Assembly: GCA_910575665.1 (NCBI GenBank)
Contig: CAJTFB010000002.1
Coordinates: forward strand, 1 to 64,000
Origin: Eubacteriaceae bacterium
GTDB taxonomy: Bacteria; Bacillota; Clostridia; Lachnospirales; Lachnospiraceae
Reading direction: 5' to 3'
DNA length: 64,000 bases
Below, one piece after another: positions 35,453 to 43,024 of the stretch. The notes under the pieces are model-generated. The model searched no databases. It was given only the letters and a program-made list of their open reading frames with translations, and was not told where the DNA came from. The position numbers and the translations under genes were made by a program. Position 1 is the first letter of the stretch. Every line of letters begins with the position of its first letter.

Positions 35453-36523
35453 ATGGAAATGACATTGAGATGGTATGGATCCGATTTTGATACAGTTACA
35501 TTAAAACAGATACGACAGATCCCCGGCGTCACGGGGGTGATCACAACATTATATGATACCGCTCCCGGAGAGGTATGGAGCAGAGAACGTATCCGGGCAT
35601 TGAAAGAAGAGGTGGAAGCCGCGGGACTTCATATCGCCGGCATCGAGAGTGTGAATATTCACGATGCCATCAAGACAGGGGCGCCTGACAGGGACAAGTA
35701 TATTGATAACTATATTGAGACGTTAGAGAATCTTGGAAAAGAAGATCTTCACCTGGTCTGCTATAACTTTATGCCAGTGTTTGACTGGACGAGAACGGAA
35801 CTTGCCAGGGTGAGACCGGATGGCTCCACCGTACTTGCTTATACCCAGGAGGCAGTGGACGCCCTGGATCCGGAGAAAATGTTTGAGTCCATCGCCGGGG
35901 ACATGAATGGTACGGTGATGCCGGGATGGGAGCCGGAACGGATGGCAAAGGTAAAAGAATTGTTTGAGATGTACCAAAATATTGATGATGATACATTGTT
36001 TGAAAATCTCAAGTATTTTTTAGAGAGGATCATGCCGGTCTGCGATCAGTATGACATCAATATGGCGATCCACCCAGATGATCCAGCGTGGAGTGTCTTT
36101 GGACTGCCCCGTATCATTATTAATAAAGAAAACATTCTCAGAATGATCAAGATGGTGGACAATCCCCATAACGGTGTTACCTTTTGTTCCGGTTCCTACG
36201 GAACCAATCTGGATAATGACCTGCCGGATATGATCCGTTCCCTCAAAGGAAGGGTTCATTTTGCCCATGTGCGCAACCTCAAATTTATCACCCCGACAAA
36301 TTTTGAAGAGGCAGCACATCTTTCTTCCGATGGTACCTTTGATATGTATGAGATCATGAAAGCGTTGTATGATATTGATTTTCAGGGACCGATCCGTCCG
36401 GATCACGGAAGGATGATCTGGGATGAGGTGGCGATGCCGGGCTATGGGCTGTACGACCGGGCGCTTGGAGCCGCTTATCTGAACGGGTTGTGGGAAGCCA
36501 TCGAGAAAAGCCAGCGTCGATAG
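35453..36523 (+). CDS. uxuA: Mannonate dehydratase
   Basis: Converts D-mannonate to 2-keto-3-deoxygluconate in glucuronate breakdown. About 356 residues starting MEMTLRWYG, with the UxuA core: IPGVTGVITTLYD, GEVWSRERI, ESVNIHDAIKTG, YNFMPVFDWTRT, MAIHPDDPAW, TFCSGSYG and VHFAHVRNLKF, where His and Cys residues bind the divalent metal. ATG 35453 matches the family N-terminus; ATG 35444 is a nearby alternative. It follows the GH2 gene by about 70 bases. uxuB, uxaC, kdgK and kdgA are not in the window. Confidence 0.95.
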   Translation: MEMTLRWYGSDFDTVTLKQIRQIPGVTGVITTLYDTAPGEVWSRERIRALKEEVEAAGLHIAGIESVNIHDAIKTGAPDRDKYIDNYIETLENLGKEDLHLVCYNFMPVFDWTRTELARVRPDGSTVLAYTQEAVDALDPEKMFESIAGDMNGTVMPGWEPERMAKVKELFEMYQNIDDDTLFENLKYFLERIMPVCDQYDINMAIHPDDPAWSVFGLPRIIINKENILRMIKMVDNPHNGVTFCSGSYGTNLDNDLPDMIRSLKGRVHFAHVRNLKFITPTNFEEAAHLSSDGTFDMYEIMKALYDIDFQGPIRPDHGRMIWDEVAMPGYGLYDRALGAAYLNGLWEAIEKSQRR

Positions 36524-36581
36524 AGTCAGATTTTTATGTAGATATTCATTGTGGTATTTGAGATGCAGAGAAACTATCAAG

Positions 36582-36625
36582 AATAAGCATCCTAAGCTTT
36601 GAAGGGCAGAGGGTGCTTATTTTCT
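36582..36625 (+). terminator. Terminator between uxuA and the XRE regulator
   Basis: AATAAGCA and CC (36582-36592) pair with GG and TGCTTATT (36611-36621), followed by TTCTG. It lies between convergent genes and may serve both, more strongly the plus strand. Confidence 0.6.
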
Positions 36626-36646
36626 GTCTAATTCAGTTCTTTCCAT

Positions 36647-36982
36647 TTAATCATAATACTTATCTAAAGATGTTTTAGTGGATTTTAGTACATCTATGAT
36701 GACATTTAGTTTGCGGGCAGAGCAGGAATCAATCAGTTCTGACAATTCCTGTTTGACAGAGGTTTTGTTTATCTGTGGAGTTTCATAAATAATTGCGTCC
36801 GTCTGTACCGAAAGAGTATTTGCAATATTCACTAGTACAGGCAGACTTAGTTTTGTATTTCCTGTTTCAATGTGGCTCATATGGGTTACAGAAATTCCAG
36901 CCTTTTCTGCCAGTTGTTCTTGAGAAAGGCTTGCTGCCTTTCTGTACTTGCGAATTCGTTGGCCAATTTCATAATAATTCAT
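36647..36982 (-). CDS. XRE-family transcriptional regulator, divergent from the DUF6273 gene
   Basis: A 111-residue protein with an N-terminal HTH (IGQRIRKYRKAASLSQEQLA, EKAGISVTHMSHIETGNTKL) over residues 5-60. The C-terminal about 45 residues are helical (SVKQELSELIDSCSARKLNV). It is divergently transcribed from the large surface protein gene, and an inverted repeat in the shared promoter region (36997-37024) is a likely operator. It is therefore a candidate repressor of both genes. Confidence 0.85.
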   Translation of the reverse strand: MNYYEIGQRIRKYRKAASLSQEQLAEKAGISVTHMSHIETGNTKLSLPVLVNIANTLSVQTDAIIYETPQINKTSVKQELSELIDSCSARKLNVIIDVLKSTKTSLDKYYD

Positions 36983-36996
36983 TTATATCACCGCCT

Positions 36997-37042
36997 ATAC
37001 AATTAAATTATACTTGAATTGTATGGGTATTTATGCTATATT
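36997..37042. promoter_or_regulatory. Divergent promoter/operator between XRE regulator and DUF6273 gene
   Basis: ATACAATT (36997-37004) and AATTGTAT (37017-37024) are perfect inverted repeats. A plus-strand promoter, TTGAAT (37014-37019) and TATATT (37037-37042) with 17 bases between, has its -35 box inside the right arm. A minus-strand TATAAT (37012-37007) lies between the arms. One bound dimer could thus control both directions. Confidence 0.55.
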
Positions 37043-37102
37043 AGAATAACTTATATAGGCTAAAATATGCTTATACAGTTAAAAAATAAGGAGAGTGATA
37101 TT

Positions 37103-39268
37103 GTGAACAAAAGCAAACAAAAAAATTTTTTTTTTCGGAAGCAGGCAGCCCTGCTTCTGATAGGAGCCCTGATGGCAGGTCTCCTTCCCATGGGAACAGG
37201 GATGAAAAGCTGGGCAACGGAGCAACCCACACTTCGGAATCCCCGGATTCTAAAGACTACCCAGGAAGTGGCGCCGGGATCAGTTAGGAAAGAACTGAAA
37301 AATCCAACCACGGAAAACGGTATCACCACTTGGGACTGTATCTGGTTCGGGAACTACTGGCAGGAGGACATCAACGGAGATGGAAAAGCCGACAAGAACG
37401 ACGAGAAAACTCCCATTAAGTGGCGTGTGTTGTCAGTGGAGGGCGACGACGTATTTCTGTTGGCGGATAAGAACCTGGATGTGCAGAGGTACAATGATAC
37501 AGATACAGACGTCACCTGGGAGACTTGTACGATGCGCAGCTGGTTGAACGGCTATGGGGCGGAAATAAACAAGGATGGGAAGGACTATAGTAATAATAAC
37601 TTCCTTAATAATGCATTTTCGCTAGATGAGCAGTCAGCAATCAAGCCGACAAATGTTGTGAATAACGACAATCCGGAATATGGGACAGAAGGTGGAAATG
37701 ATACGTCAGACAAGGTGTATTTACTGTCTATCGACGAGGTGACAAATCTGGAGTATGGGTTTGACTCTTCTGAAGACTATACAAACATAAGGCAGGCAGT
37801 AAATACAGCCTATACAGCGGTCGGAGGAGAGATCGGGAATAGTGGTATGTCCTGGTTTGGAAGCACTGAAGGACGCTGGTGGCTCCGGTCGCCGGGTGAC
37901 TATAGTAATAACGCTTCCGTTGTGTATGGCGATGGAGGCATCGCTTCGTCTGGCGATTATGTCTACGACAGTTATGACGGTGTCCGTCCGGCTTTGCATT
38001 TAAATTTATCATCTATTCCAAATTGGTCATATGCTGGTACCGTTCCCTCTGATGACGTGTCTGAATGGGACTGTATCTGGTTTGGGAACTACTGGCAGGA
38101 GGACACCAACGGGGATGGCAAAGCCGACAAGAACGACGAGAAAACTCCCATTAAGTGGCGTGTGTTGTCAGTGGAGGGCGACGACGTATTTCTGTTGGCG
38201 GATAAGAACCTGGATGTGCAGAGGTACAATGATACAGATACAGACGTCACCTGGGAGACCTGTACGATGCGCAGCTGGCTGAATGGTTATAGGGCGGAGA
38301 TGAACAAGGATGGGAAGGACTATAGTAATAATAACTTCCTTAATAATGCATTTTCGCTAGATGAGCAGTCAGCAATCAAGCCGACAAATGTTGTGAATAA
38401 CGACAATCCGGAATATGGGACAGAAGGTGGAAATGATACGTCAGACAAGGTGTATTTACTGTCTATCGACGAGGTGACAAATCTGGAGTATGGGTTTGAC
38501 TCTTCTAGAGACTACTATGCGGAAAACAGAACAGCCTTGAATACCATTTTTGTGAAATGGCGGGGAGCATGGACGAGCCAATCTGAGGAGTATGAGGGGA
38601 ACGGCTATTGGTGGCTCCGGTCGCCGGGCTACAATAGTAATTTAGCTTCCAGCGTGGATTTTTCTGGTCTTGACGATATGTTTGGCCGCAGTGTTGACGA
38701 CTTTCTTATTGTCGTCCGTCCGGCTTTGCATTTGAATCTATCATCTGCTTCAGGCTGTCAATATGCTGGTATTGTGAACTCGGATGGCAAAGTGGAAGAG
38801 ATTGAGGCTCCAGCACCGTCAGTCATTCCTTCACCGATAGAACCAGGAAACACGCAGAAACCGCAGGAGACCATTGTACCAGAAACATCGTCCCAGCCGG
38901 GCGATCCTTCTGTGGTCCCATCTACACAGCAGCCAGATCCCTCTGCGACTCCGGATCCAGGCATTACATCTGGTTCGGGAAAAGCCGCGGTCGGAAAAGT
39001 ATTGGCTTTAAAACTCAAACAGAAGAAGGGCATCGTGACGGCTTCCTGGAAAAAGACCATTGGAGTAAAAGGCTATCAGATCTGTTATAGCACCTCGAAG
39101 AAGTGGAAGAACAAAAAACAGAAGCTGATCAAAAAAAATAAAGCAGTAATCAAGAATCTGAAAAAGAAAAAGACTTATTACTTCCGTGTTCGGGCTTATC
39201 GTCTGGAAGGGACAAAGAAAGTCTACGGGGCATGGAGCGGTGTGAAAAAGATCAAGATTAAGAAGTAA
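37103..39268 (+). CDS. Exported cell-surface protein with two DUF6273 domains and C-terminal FN3-like domain
   Basis: About 721 residues from GTG 37103 (AAGGAGAGTG before it). Signal peptide: basic start, then AALLLIGALMAGLLPMG. Two DUF6273 domains (about residues 76-315 and 320-560) each begin WDCIWFGNYWQED, contain WRVLSVEGDDVFLLADKNLD and TCTMRSWLNGY, and end WWLRSPG, a 28-codon variable stretch and VRPALHLNLSS, a C-lectin/FGE-like layout. A Pro/Ser/Thr-rich linker follows, then a Lys-rich FN3-like domain (GVKGYQICYSTSKKWKNKKQ, YYFRVRAYRLEGTKKVYGAW). There is no LPXTG motif; the basic C-terminus may bind the wall. Its role is unknown, with an adhesin or ligand-binding protein most likely. 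Codons near the start include an A7T10 run. Confidence 0.85.
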   Translation: MNKSKQKNFFFRKQAALLLIGALMAGLLPMGTGMKSWATEQPTLRNPRILKTTQEVAPGSVRKELKNPTTENGITTWDCIWFGNYWQEDINGDGKADKNDEKTPIKWRVLSVEGDDVFLLADKNLDVQRYNDTDTDVTWETCTMRSWLNGYGAEINKDGKDYSNNNFLNNAFSLDEQSAIKPTNVVNNDNPEYGTEGGNDTSDKVYLLSIDEVTNLEYGFDSSEDYTNIRQAVNTAYTAVGGEIGNSGMSWFGSTEGRWWLRSPGDYSNNASVVYGDGGIASSGDYVYDSYDGVRPALHLNLSSIPNWSYAGTVPSDDVSEWDCIWFGNYWQEDTNGDGKADKNDEKTPIKWRVLSVEGDDVFLLADKNLDVQRYNDTDTDVTWETCTMRSWLNGYRAEMNKDGKDYSNNNFLNNAFSLDEQSAIKPTNVVNNDNPEYGTEGGNDTSDKVYLLSIDEVTNLEYGFDSSRDYYAENRTALNTIFVKWRGAWTSQSEEYEGNGYWWLRSPGYNSNLASSVDFSGLDDMFGRSVDDFLIVVRPALHLNLSSASGCQYAGIVNSDGKVEEIEAPAPSVIPSPIEPGNTQKPQETIVPETSSQPGDPSVVPSTQQPDPSATPDPGITSGSGKAAVGKVLALKLKQKKGIVTASWKKTIGVKGYQICYSTSKKWKNKKQKLIKKNKAVIKNLKKKKTYYFRVRAYRLEGTKKVYGAWSGVKKIKIKK
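37119..37135 (+). repeat. A7T10 homopolymer tract at the start of the surface protein gene
   Basis: Seven A (37119-37125) directly followed by ten T (37126-37135), inside codons 6-11 of the DUF6273 gene, just before the hydrophobic part of the signal peptide. Runs of this length are prone to slipped-strand mispairing; gain or loss of one base would shift the frame and stop translation early. Confidence 0.8.
37331..37771 (+). repeat. Long direct repeat within the surface protein gene, copy 1
   Basis: This 441-bp stretch recurs at 38066-38506 (offset 735) with only about a dozen base differences by eye, most of them silent; the last about 220 bases look identical. It encodes the conserved first half of each DUF6273 domain. 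Identity stops abruptly after GACTCTTCT. Confidence 0.9.
38066..38506 (+). repeat. Long direct repeat within the surface protein gene, copy 2
   Basis: Partner of 37331-37771. Such high identity between two in-gene copies points to recent duplication or ongoing gene conversion, and would allow RecA-dependent loss of one domain. Confidence 0.9.
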
Positions 39269-39320
39269 GTTTAAAGATTAGGAGCTTTCCAAGTTTCACC
39301 GGAAAAATAAATATTGCAGA

Positions 39321-39387
39321 ACAGAAACCATCCCTTCTATGCATAGTCATGAAGACCATGCTGTGGCAGAGGGGATGGTTTTTCTGT
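39321..39387 (+). terminator. Terminator of the DUF6273 surface protein gene
   Basis: ACAGAAACCATCCC (39321-39334) pairs with GGGATGG and the following T-rich TTTTTCTGT (39372-39387), with a smaller CATG/CATG stem inside. It lies about 50 bases after the stop. Confidence 0.75.
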
Positions 39388-39426
39388 TGACAGTTTTTTC
39401 ATTAGACAAAAAATTAAACAATCCGG

Positions 39427-39455
39427 TTGACAAAATCATACTTGTATGTTATGGT
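39427..39455 (+). promoter_or_regulatory. Promoter of the Rpn gene
   Basis: TTGACA (39427-39432) and TATGGT (39450-39455) with a 17-base spacer. About 140 bases of leader follow before the start codon and include AGGAAGCAGCCCTCTGCGGG, similar to 26472-26500 near the decayed copy. Confidence 0.5.
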
Positions 39456-39598
39456 ATTAAAAAGCATTACCATTCTTTCATTATCTGAAAATTCTTTCAT
39501 TCTCAAAGAACGTCAATGCTTGATTCCAGAAAATCAGAAAAAAGCAGGGAGGTTGTTTGAAAATGAGAGGAAGCAGCCCTCTGCGGGACGGAGGGTAA

Positions 39599-40504
39599 AT
39601 GAAAAAAAGAGAAGAAATACTGGCAGATCCGATTCCGGGAACGCTAGCACAAAGAAACTACAAAGACACTGTATTCCGGATGCTGTACCGGGACAAGTCA
39701 GAACTTCTGGAACTATACAACGCAGTAAACGACACGCAGTATACAGACCCGGAAGAGCTGGAAGCAGCGGGACTGGAAAATGCCGTCTATATGTCAATGA
39801 AAAACGACGTATCCTGTGTGGTGGACCTGCGGCTGAACCTGTACGAACACCAGTCCACGGTAAATCCGAACATGCCGCTGCGCGATCTGTTCTACATAGC
39901 AAAACTGTATGAAAAAATGATTCAGAAAGAAAAAAGAGACCTGTATTCTGGAAAAAGGATCCAGATTCCGTCACCCCGTTTTGTTGTATTTTACAACGGG
40001 TCAGAGGAACAGCCGGAGAAGAGGATCTTGCGCCTGTCGGAATCCTTTTACCGGCAGACAGAAGAAGCCGGCCTTGAACTGACAGTACTCCAGTTGAACA
40101 TCAATTCAGGAAATAATGAAGAGCTATTAGGAAAATGCCGTTCCCTGCATGATTACATGAAGTACGTGGAGCGTGTCCGGAGCTATAGCCGGGAGATGGA
40201 TTTTCAGGAAGCGGTGGAGAGGGCAGTGTCAGAATGTATTGAGGAAGGAATTCTGGAGGAATTCTTAAGAGCCAACCGGGCGGAGGTGATCCAGATGAGT
40301 ATATTTGAATATGATGAAGAACTGCATATGGCGACGGTGAGGGAAGAAGGCAGAGAAGAGGGCTGGAATGAAGGCAGGGAGGAAGGAGTTGTCTTGGAAC
40401 GTAACAGGCTGCTGGCCGGCATGCTGGAGAGAGGCCTGTCGCCAGAAGAGATTAGTGAATTGACTGGGGAGCCGGTGGAGACCATACGGAAAGCAGTACA
40501 CTAG
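39599..40504 (+). CDS. Rpn-family PD-(D/E)XK nuclease / putative transposase
   Basis: A 301-residue protein. The N-terminal half has Rpn/transposase_31-like features: YKDTVFRMLYRDKSELLELY, NAVYMSMKNDVSCVVDLRLN and LYEHQSTVNPNMPLR, where Asp and Glu-x-Gln are the likely catalytic D and E-x-Q/K of a PD-(D/E)XK fold, followed by RFVVFYNG. The C-terminal part has EEGREEGWNEGREEG repeats and a small helical module SPEEISELTGEPVETIRKAV. Rpn proteins promote RecA-independent recombination in E. coli; many multi-copy relatives are uncharacterised. A strong GGAGGG site precedes ATG 39599. Confidence 0.85.
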   Translation: MKKREEILADPIPGTLAQRNYKDTVFRMLYRDKSELLELYNAVNDTQYTDPEELEAAGLENAVYMSMKNDVSCVVDLRLNLYEHQSTVNPNMPLRDLFYIAKLYEKMIQKEKRDLYSGKRIQIPSPRFVVFYNGSEEQPEKRILRLSESFYRQTEEAGLELTVLQLNINSGNNEELLGKCRSLHDYMKYVERVRSYSREMDFQEAVERAVSECIEEGILEEFLRANRAEVIQMSIFEYDEELHMATVREEGREEGWNEGREEGVVLERNRLLAGMLERGLSPEEISELTGEPVETIRKAVH

Positions 40505-40585
40505 CGAGAAATTATGATTTATAACAGATAAAAAAACAGTGCAGTATCCGGTTTATCGCCAGGATGCTCCACTGATTTTTTTTGC

Positions 40586-40650
40586 GGAAGGCACAAGCCA
40601 TGGCACACTGCCCGCGAAGGTGAGAAACTCACATAGTGTGTTTCCCATCA
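40586..40650 (+). repeat. Rpn-downstream repeat, copy B
   Basis: Partner of 26559-26620, 82 bases after the intact Rpn gene. Shared blocks GGAAGGCACAAGCCATGGC, GCCCGCGAA, GTGAGAAACTC and AGTGTGTTT come in the same order. The rest of 40505-40782 holds no gene, and no promoter for the GPH symporter was identified with confidence. Confidence 0.75.
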
Positions 40651-40782
40651 TTGCATTATAATTTAAAAATCATGAATTTTCTTCTACTCGTATGATATTA
40701 CATAAAATTGTTTCAATTGGACATACTGGTATTGACAATAATATGCGCTTTGAAACAGTAAATGGTGCGATTGGAGGAAAAA

Positions 40783-42174
40783 ATGAAAGAGAATAGCTCT
40801 GCAAAACCATTTGGTTTTCGCGATAAACTGGGATATATGTTCGGGGATTTCGGTAATGACTTTACATTTATCCTGTCAAGTACGTTACTGATGAAATTTT
40901 ATTCGGATGTCATGGGAGTGTCTGTGGGTCTGGTGGGTATCATGATGATGGTGGCGCGTTTTGTAGACGCTTTCACTGATGTGGCGATGGGGCAGATCGT
41001 AGACCGGAGCAAACCTAGGGTCTACGGAAAATTCAAACCATGGATTCTGCGGATGTGCGGTCCGGTGGCGGTTTCATCTTTTCTTATGTATGCTTCCTGG
41101 TTTCAGAACATGCCCATGACTTTTAAGGTCTTCTGGATGTTTTTTACCTATCTGCTCTGGGGCAGTGTCTTTTATACCAGCATCAACATTCCCTATGGTT
41201 CCATGGCGTCAGCGGTGTCAGCAGAGCCAAAGGACCGGGCGCAGCTCTCGAACTGGAGAACCATCGGAGCCAGTTTGGCAGGTACGATTATCGGAGTATT
41301 GATTCCGGTGCTTGTATATTATGAGGATGCCACTGGTAATAAGATTCTCTCTGGGCAGAGGGTTATGATCGTTGCTCTGGTGTGTTCCATCGGGGCTGTA
41401 ATCTGCTATTTTCTCTGTCACTGGCTGATCACGGAGCGGGTTAAGGTGGAGCAGAAGAGCGAAAAGTTTAATTTTGGAAAACTGATTTCCGGGCTTGTAC
41501 ACAACAAGGCTTTGATCGGAATAGTAGTTGCCACGGTATTTATGCTTTTGGTGCAGCTGACCTCCCAGACCATGACAACCTATGTATATCCGAACTATTT
41601 TAGAAACACAGTGGCACAGTCGGCAGCAGGGCTGGTAGGAGTCGTGGTTACGCTGATCTGTGCAGCATTTACTGTAAGGCTTTCAGAGAAATTCGGAAGA
41701 AAGGAGCTGGCGATCTTTTCCTCTATTCTGGGGGCAGTGGTATTTTTCTTTGCCTTTTTCATTCAGACCACGAACGCCTGGGTGTTTGTGGGACTTTATG
41801 CGCTGTCCTTCATCGGTCTCGCGGTATTCAGCCTGATCTGCTGGGCGATGATCACCGATGTAATCGACGATACTGAGGTACAGAGTGGCGAGCGATCGGA
41901 TGGAACGATCTATGCGGTATATTCCTTTGCCAGAAAACTGGGACAGGCGGCTTCTTCCGGTATTTCCGGACTTCTGCTTTCGATGATCGGCTATACTGCC
42001 CAGACACAGTTTGAACCCTCTGTGACAAAGGGTATCTACAATGTGTCCTGTCTGGTACCCGCTGTGGGGTATATTCTGCTGGCTCTGGTTTTGTGGTTTT
42101 TATATCCGCTGGGCAGACGCCGGGTACAGTCCAATGCACAGATCCTGGCAGAAAAGAGAGAAAACAATGGATAA
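40783..42174 (+). CDS. GPH-family sugar:cation symporter (MFS)
   Basis: A 463-residue transporter of the glycoside-pentoside-hexuronide family with 12 hydrophobic helices. Typical motifs: FGFRDKLGYMFGDFGNDFTF, MMVARFVDAFTDVAMGQIVD, RSKPRVYGKFKPWILRM, NIPYGSMASAVS and DVIDDTEVQSGERSDGTIY. It likely imports an oligosaccharide or glycoside that the GH3 (and perhaps GH2) enzymes hydrolyse inside the cell. ATG 40783 follows TTGGAGGAAA; it overlaps the HAD gene by 8 bases. Confidence 0.93.
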   Translation: MKENSSAKPFGFRDKLGYMFGDFGNDFTFILSSTLLMKFYSDVMGVSVGLVGIMMMVARFVDAFTDVAMGQIVDRSKPRVYGKFKPWILRMCGPVAVSSFLMYASWFQNMPMTFKVFWMFFTYLLWGSVFYTSINIPYGSMASAVSAEPKDRAQLSNWRTIGASLAGTIIGVLIPVLVYYEDATGNKILSGQRVMIVALVCSIGAVICYFLCHWLITERVKVEQKSEKFNFGKLISGLVHNKALIGIVVATVFMLLVQLTSQTMTTYVYPNYFRNTVAQSAAGLVGVVVTLICAAFTVRLSEKFGRKELAIFSSILGAVVFFFAFFIQTTNAWVFVGLYALSFIGLAVFSLICWAMITDVIDDTEVQSGERSDGTIYAVYSFARKLGQAASSGISGLLLSMIGYTAQTQFEPSVTKGIYNVSCLVPAVGYILLALVLWFLYPLGRRRVQSNAQILAEKRENNG

Positions 42175-43009
42175 GACATGGGAGCAGTTTCGTAGAAAAA
42201 AAGAATTTCTGGTCTGTGTGGATTCCGATGGCTGCGCCATGAATTCCATGGATGTAAAGCATATCCGGTGTTTTGGTCCCTGTATGGTGGAAGAATGGGG
42301 GCTGGACAGATGGAAGGCGCCGATTCTGGAACGCTGGAACGAGATCAATCTGTATCGGATGACTAGGGGGATCAACCGTTTTAAGGGATTGGCAAAGGCG
42401 CTGCGGGAAATTGACGCCAAATATGAGAAAATTGAAGGAATCGGAGATCTGGAACGATGGGTGGAACAGACCAGAGAATTGTCTAATACCGCACTGTCCG
42501 GGGCTATTCAGGAGAGGAATAGTATTTGCTTGAAAAAAGCGTTGTCCTGGTCAGAAAAGGTAAATAAGCGGATCCATGATCTGCCGTCAGAGCTGGGAAG
42601 GCCCTTTGAGGGGGTAAAGGAAGCCCTTTGTCGTGCCAGGGATATAGCGGATGTGGCGGTGGTGTCCTCCGCCAATCCCCAGGCGCTCGATGAAGAATGG
42701 AACCGGTATGGCGTGATGGAATACGTGGATGTGCTTTTGGCACAGGATATGGGGAGCAAGACCCATTGTATCAAAGAATTATTAAAAAAAGGATATGAGA
42801 GCAGCCATGCGCTGATGATTGGGGATGCCCTGGGAGATTATGAAGCAGCGGAGAAGAACGGGATATTTTTTTATCCGATTCTTGTAAGAAATGAGGAACA
42901 CTCCTGGGAAGAATGTCGGAAGACTGCTCTGAACCGGCTGTATCAGGAGAATTATGGCGGGAATTATCAAGATCAGGTGCTAAAAGAATTCAGGAAAAAT
43001 TTAGAATAG
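42167..43009 (+). CDS. HAD-superfamily hydrolase in the glycoside operon
   Basis: A 280-residue protein. Motif I FLVCVDSDGCAMNSM (D-x-D), a large helical cap (about residues 30-170), motif II VVSSANPQALDEEW, and motif IV MIGDALGDYEAAEKNG. It lies between the symporter and the GH3 gene with overlaps or short gaps, so it probably acts on a phosphorylated intermediate from the imported sugar. The exact substrate is unknown. Confidence 0.83.
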   Translation: MDKTWEQFRRKKEFLVCVDSDGCAMNSMDVKHIRCFGPCMVEEWGLDRWKAPILERWNEINLYRMTRGINRFKGLAKALREIDAKYEKIEGIGDLERWVEQTRELSNTALSGAIQERNSICLKKALSWSEKVNKRIHDLPSELGRPFEGVKEALCRARDIADVAVVSSANPQALDEEWNRYGVMEYVDVLLAQDMGSKTHCIKELLKKGYESSHALMIGDALGDYEAAEKNGIFFYPILVRNEEHSWEECRKTALNRLYQENYGGNYQDQVLKEFRKNLE

Positions 43010-43024
43010 AGAGGAGAGACTATA

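Noticed and set aside
37103-39268. Complete diversity-generating retroelement
   Set aside because: The variable tips fit a DGR target, but no reverse transcriptase, template repeat or accessory gene is found anywhere in the window, so a full element is not claimed.
39427-39912. Alternative frame starting at the Rpn promoter and running into the Rpn gene
   Set aside because: It begins in the -35 box, has a highly basic low-complexity translation and overlaps the well-supported Rpn frame.
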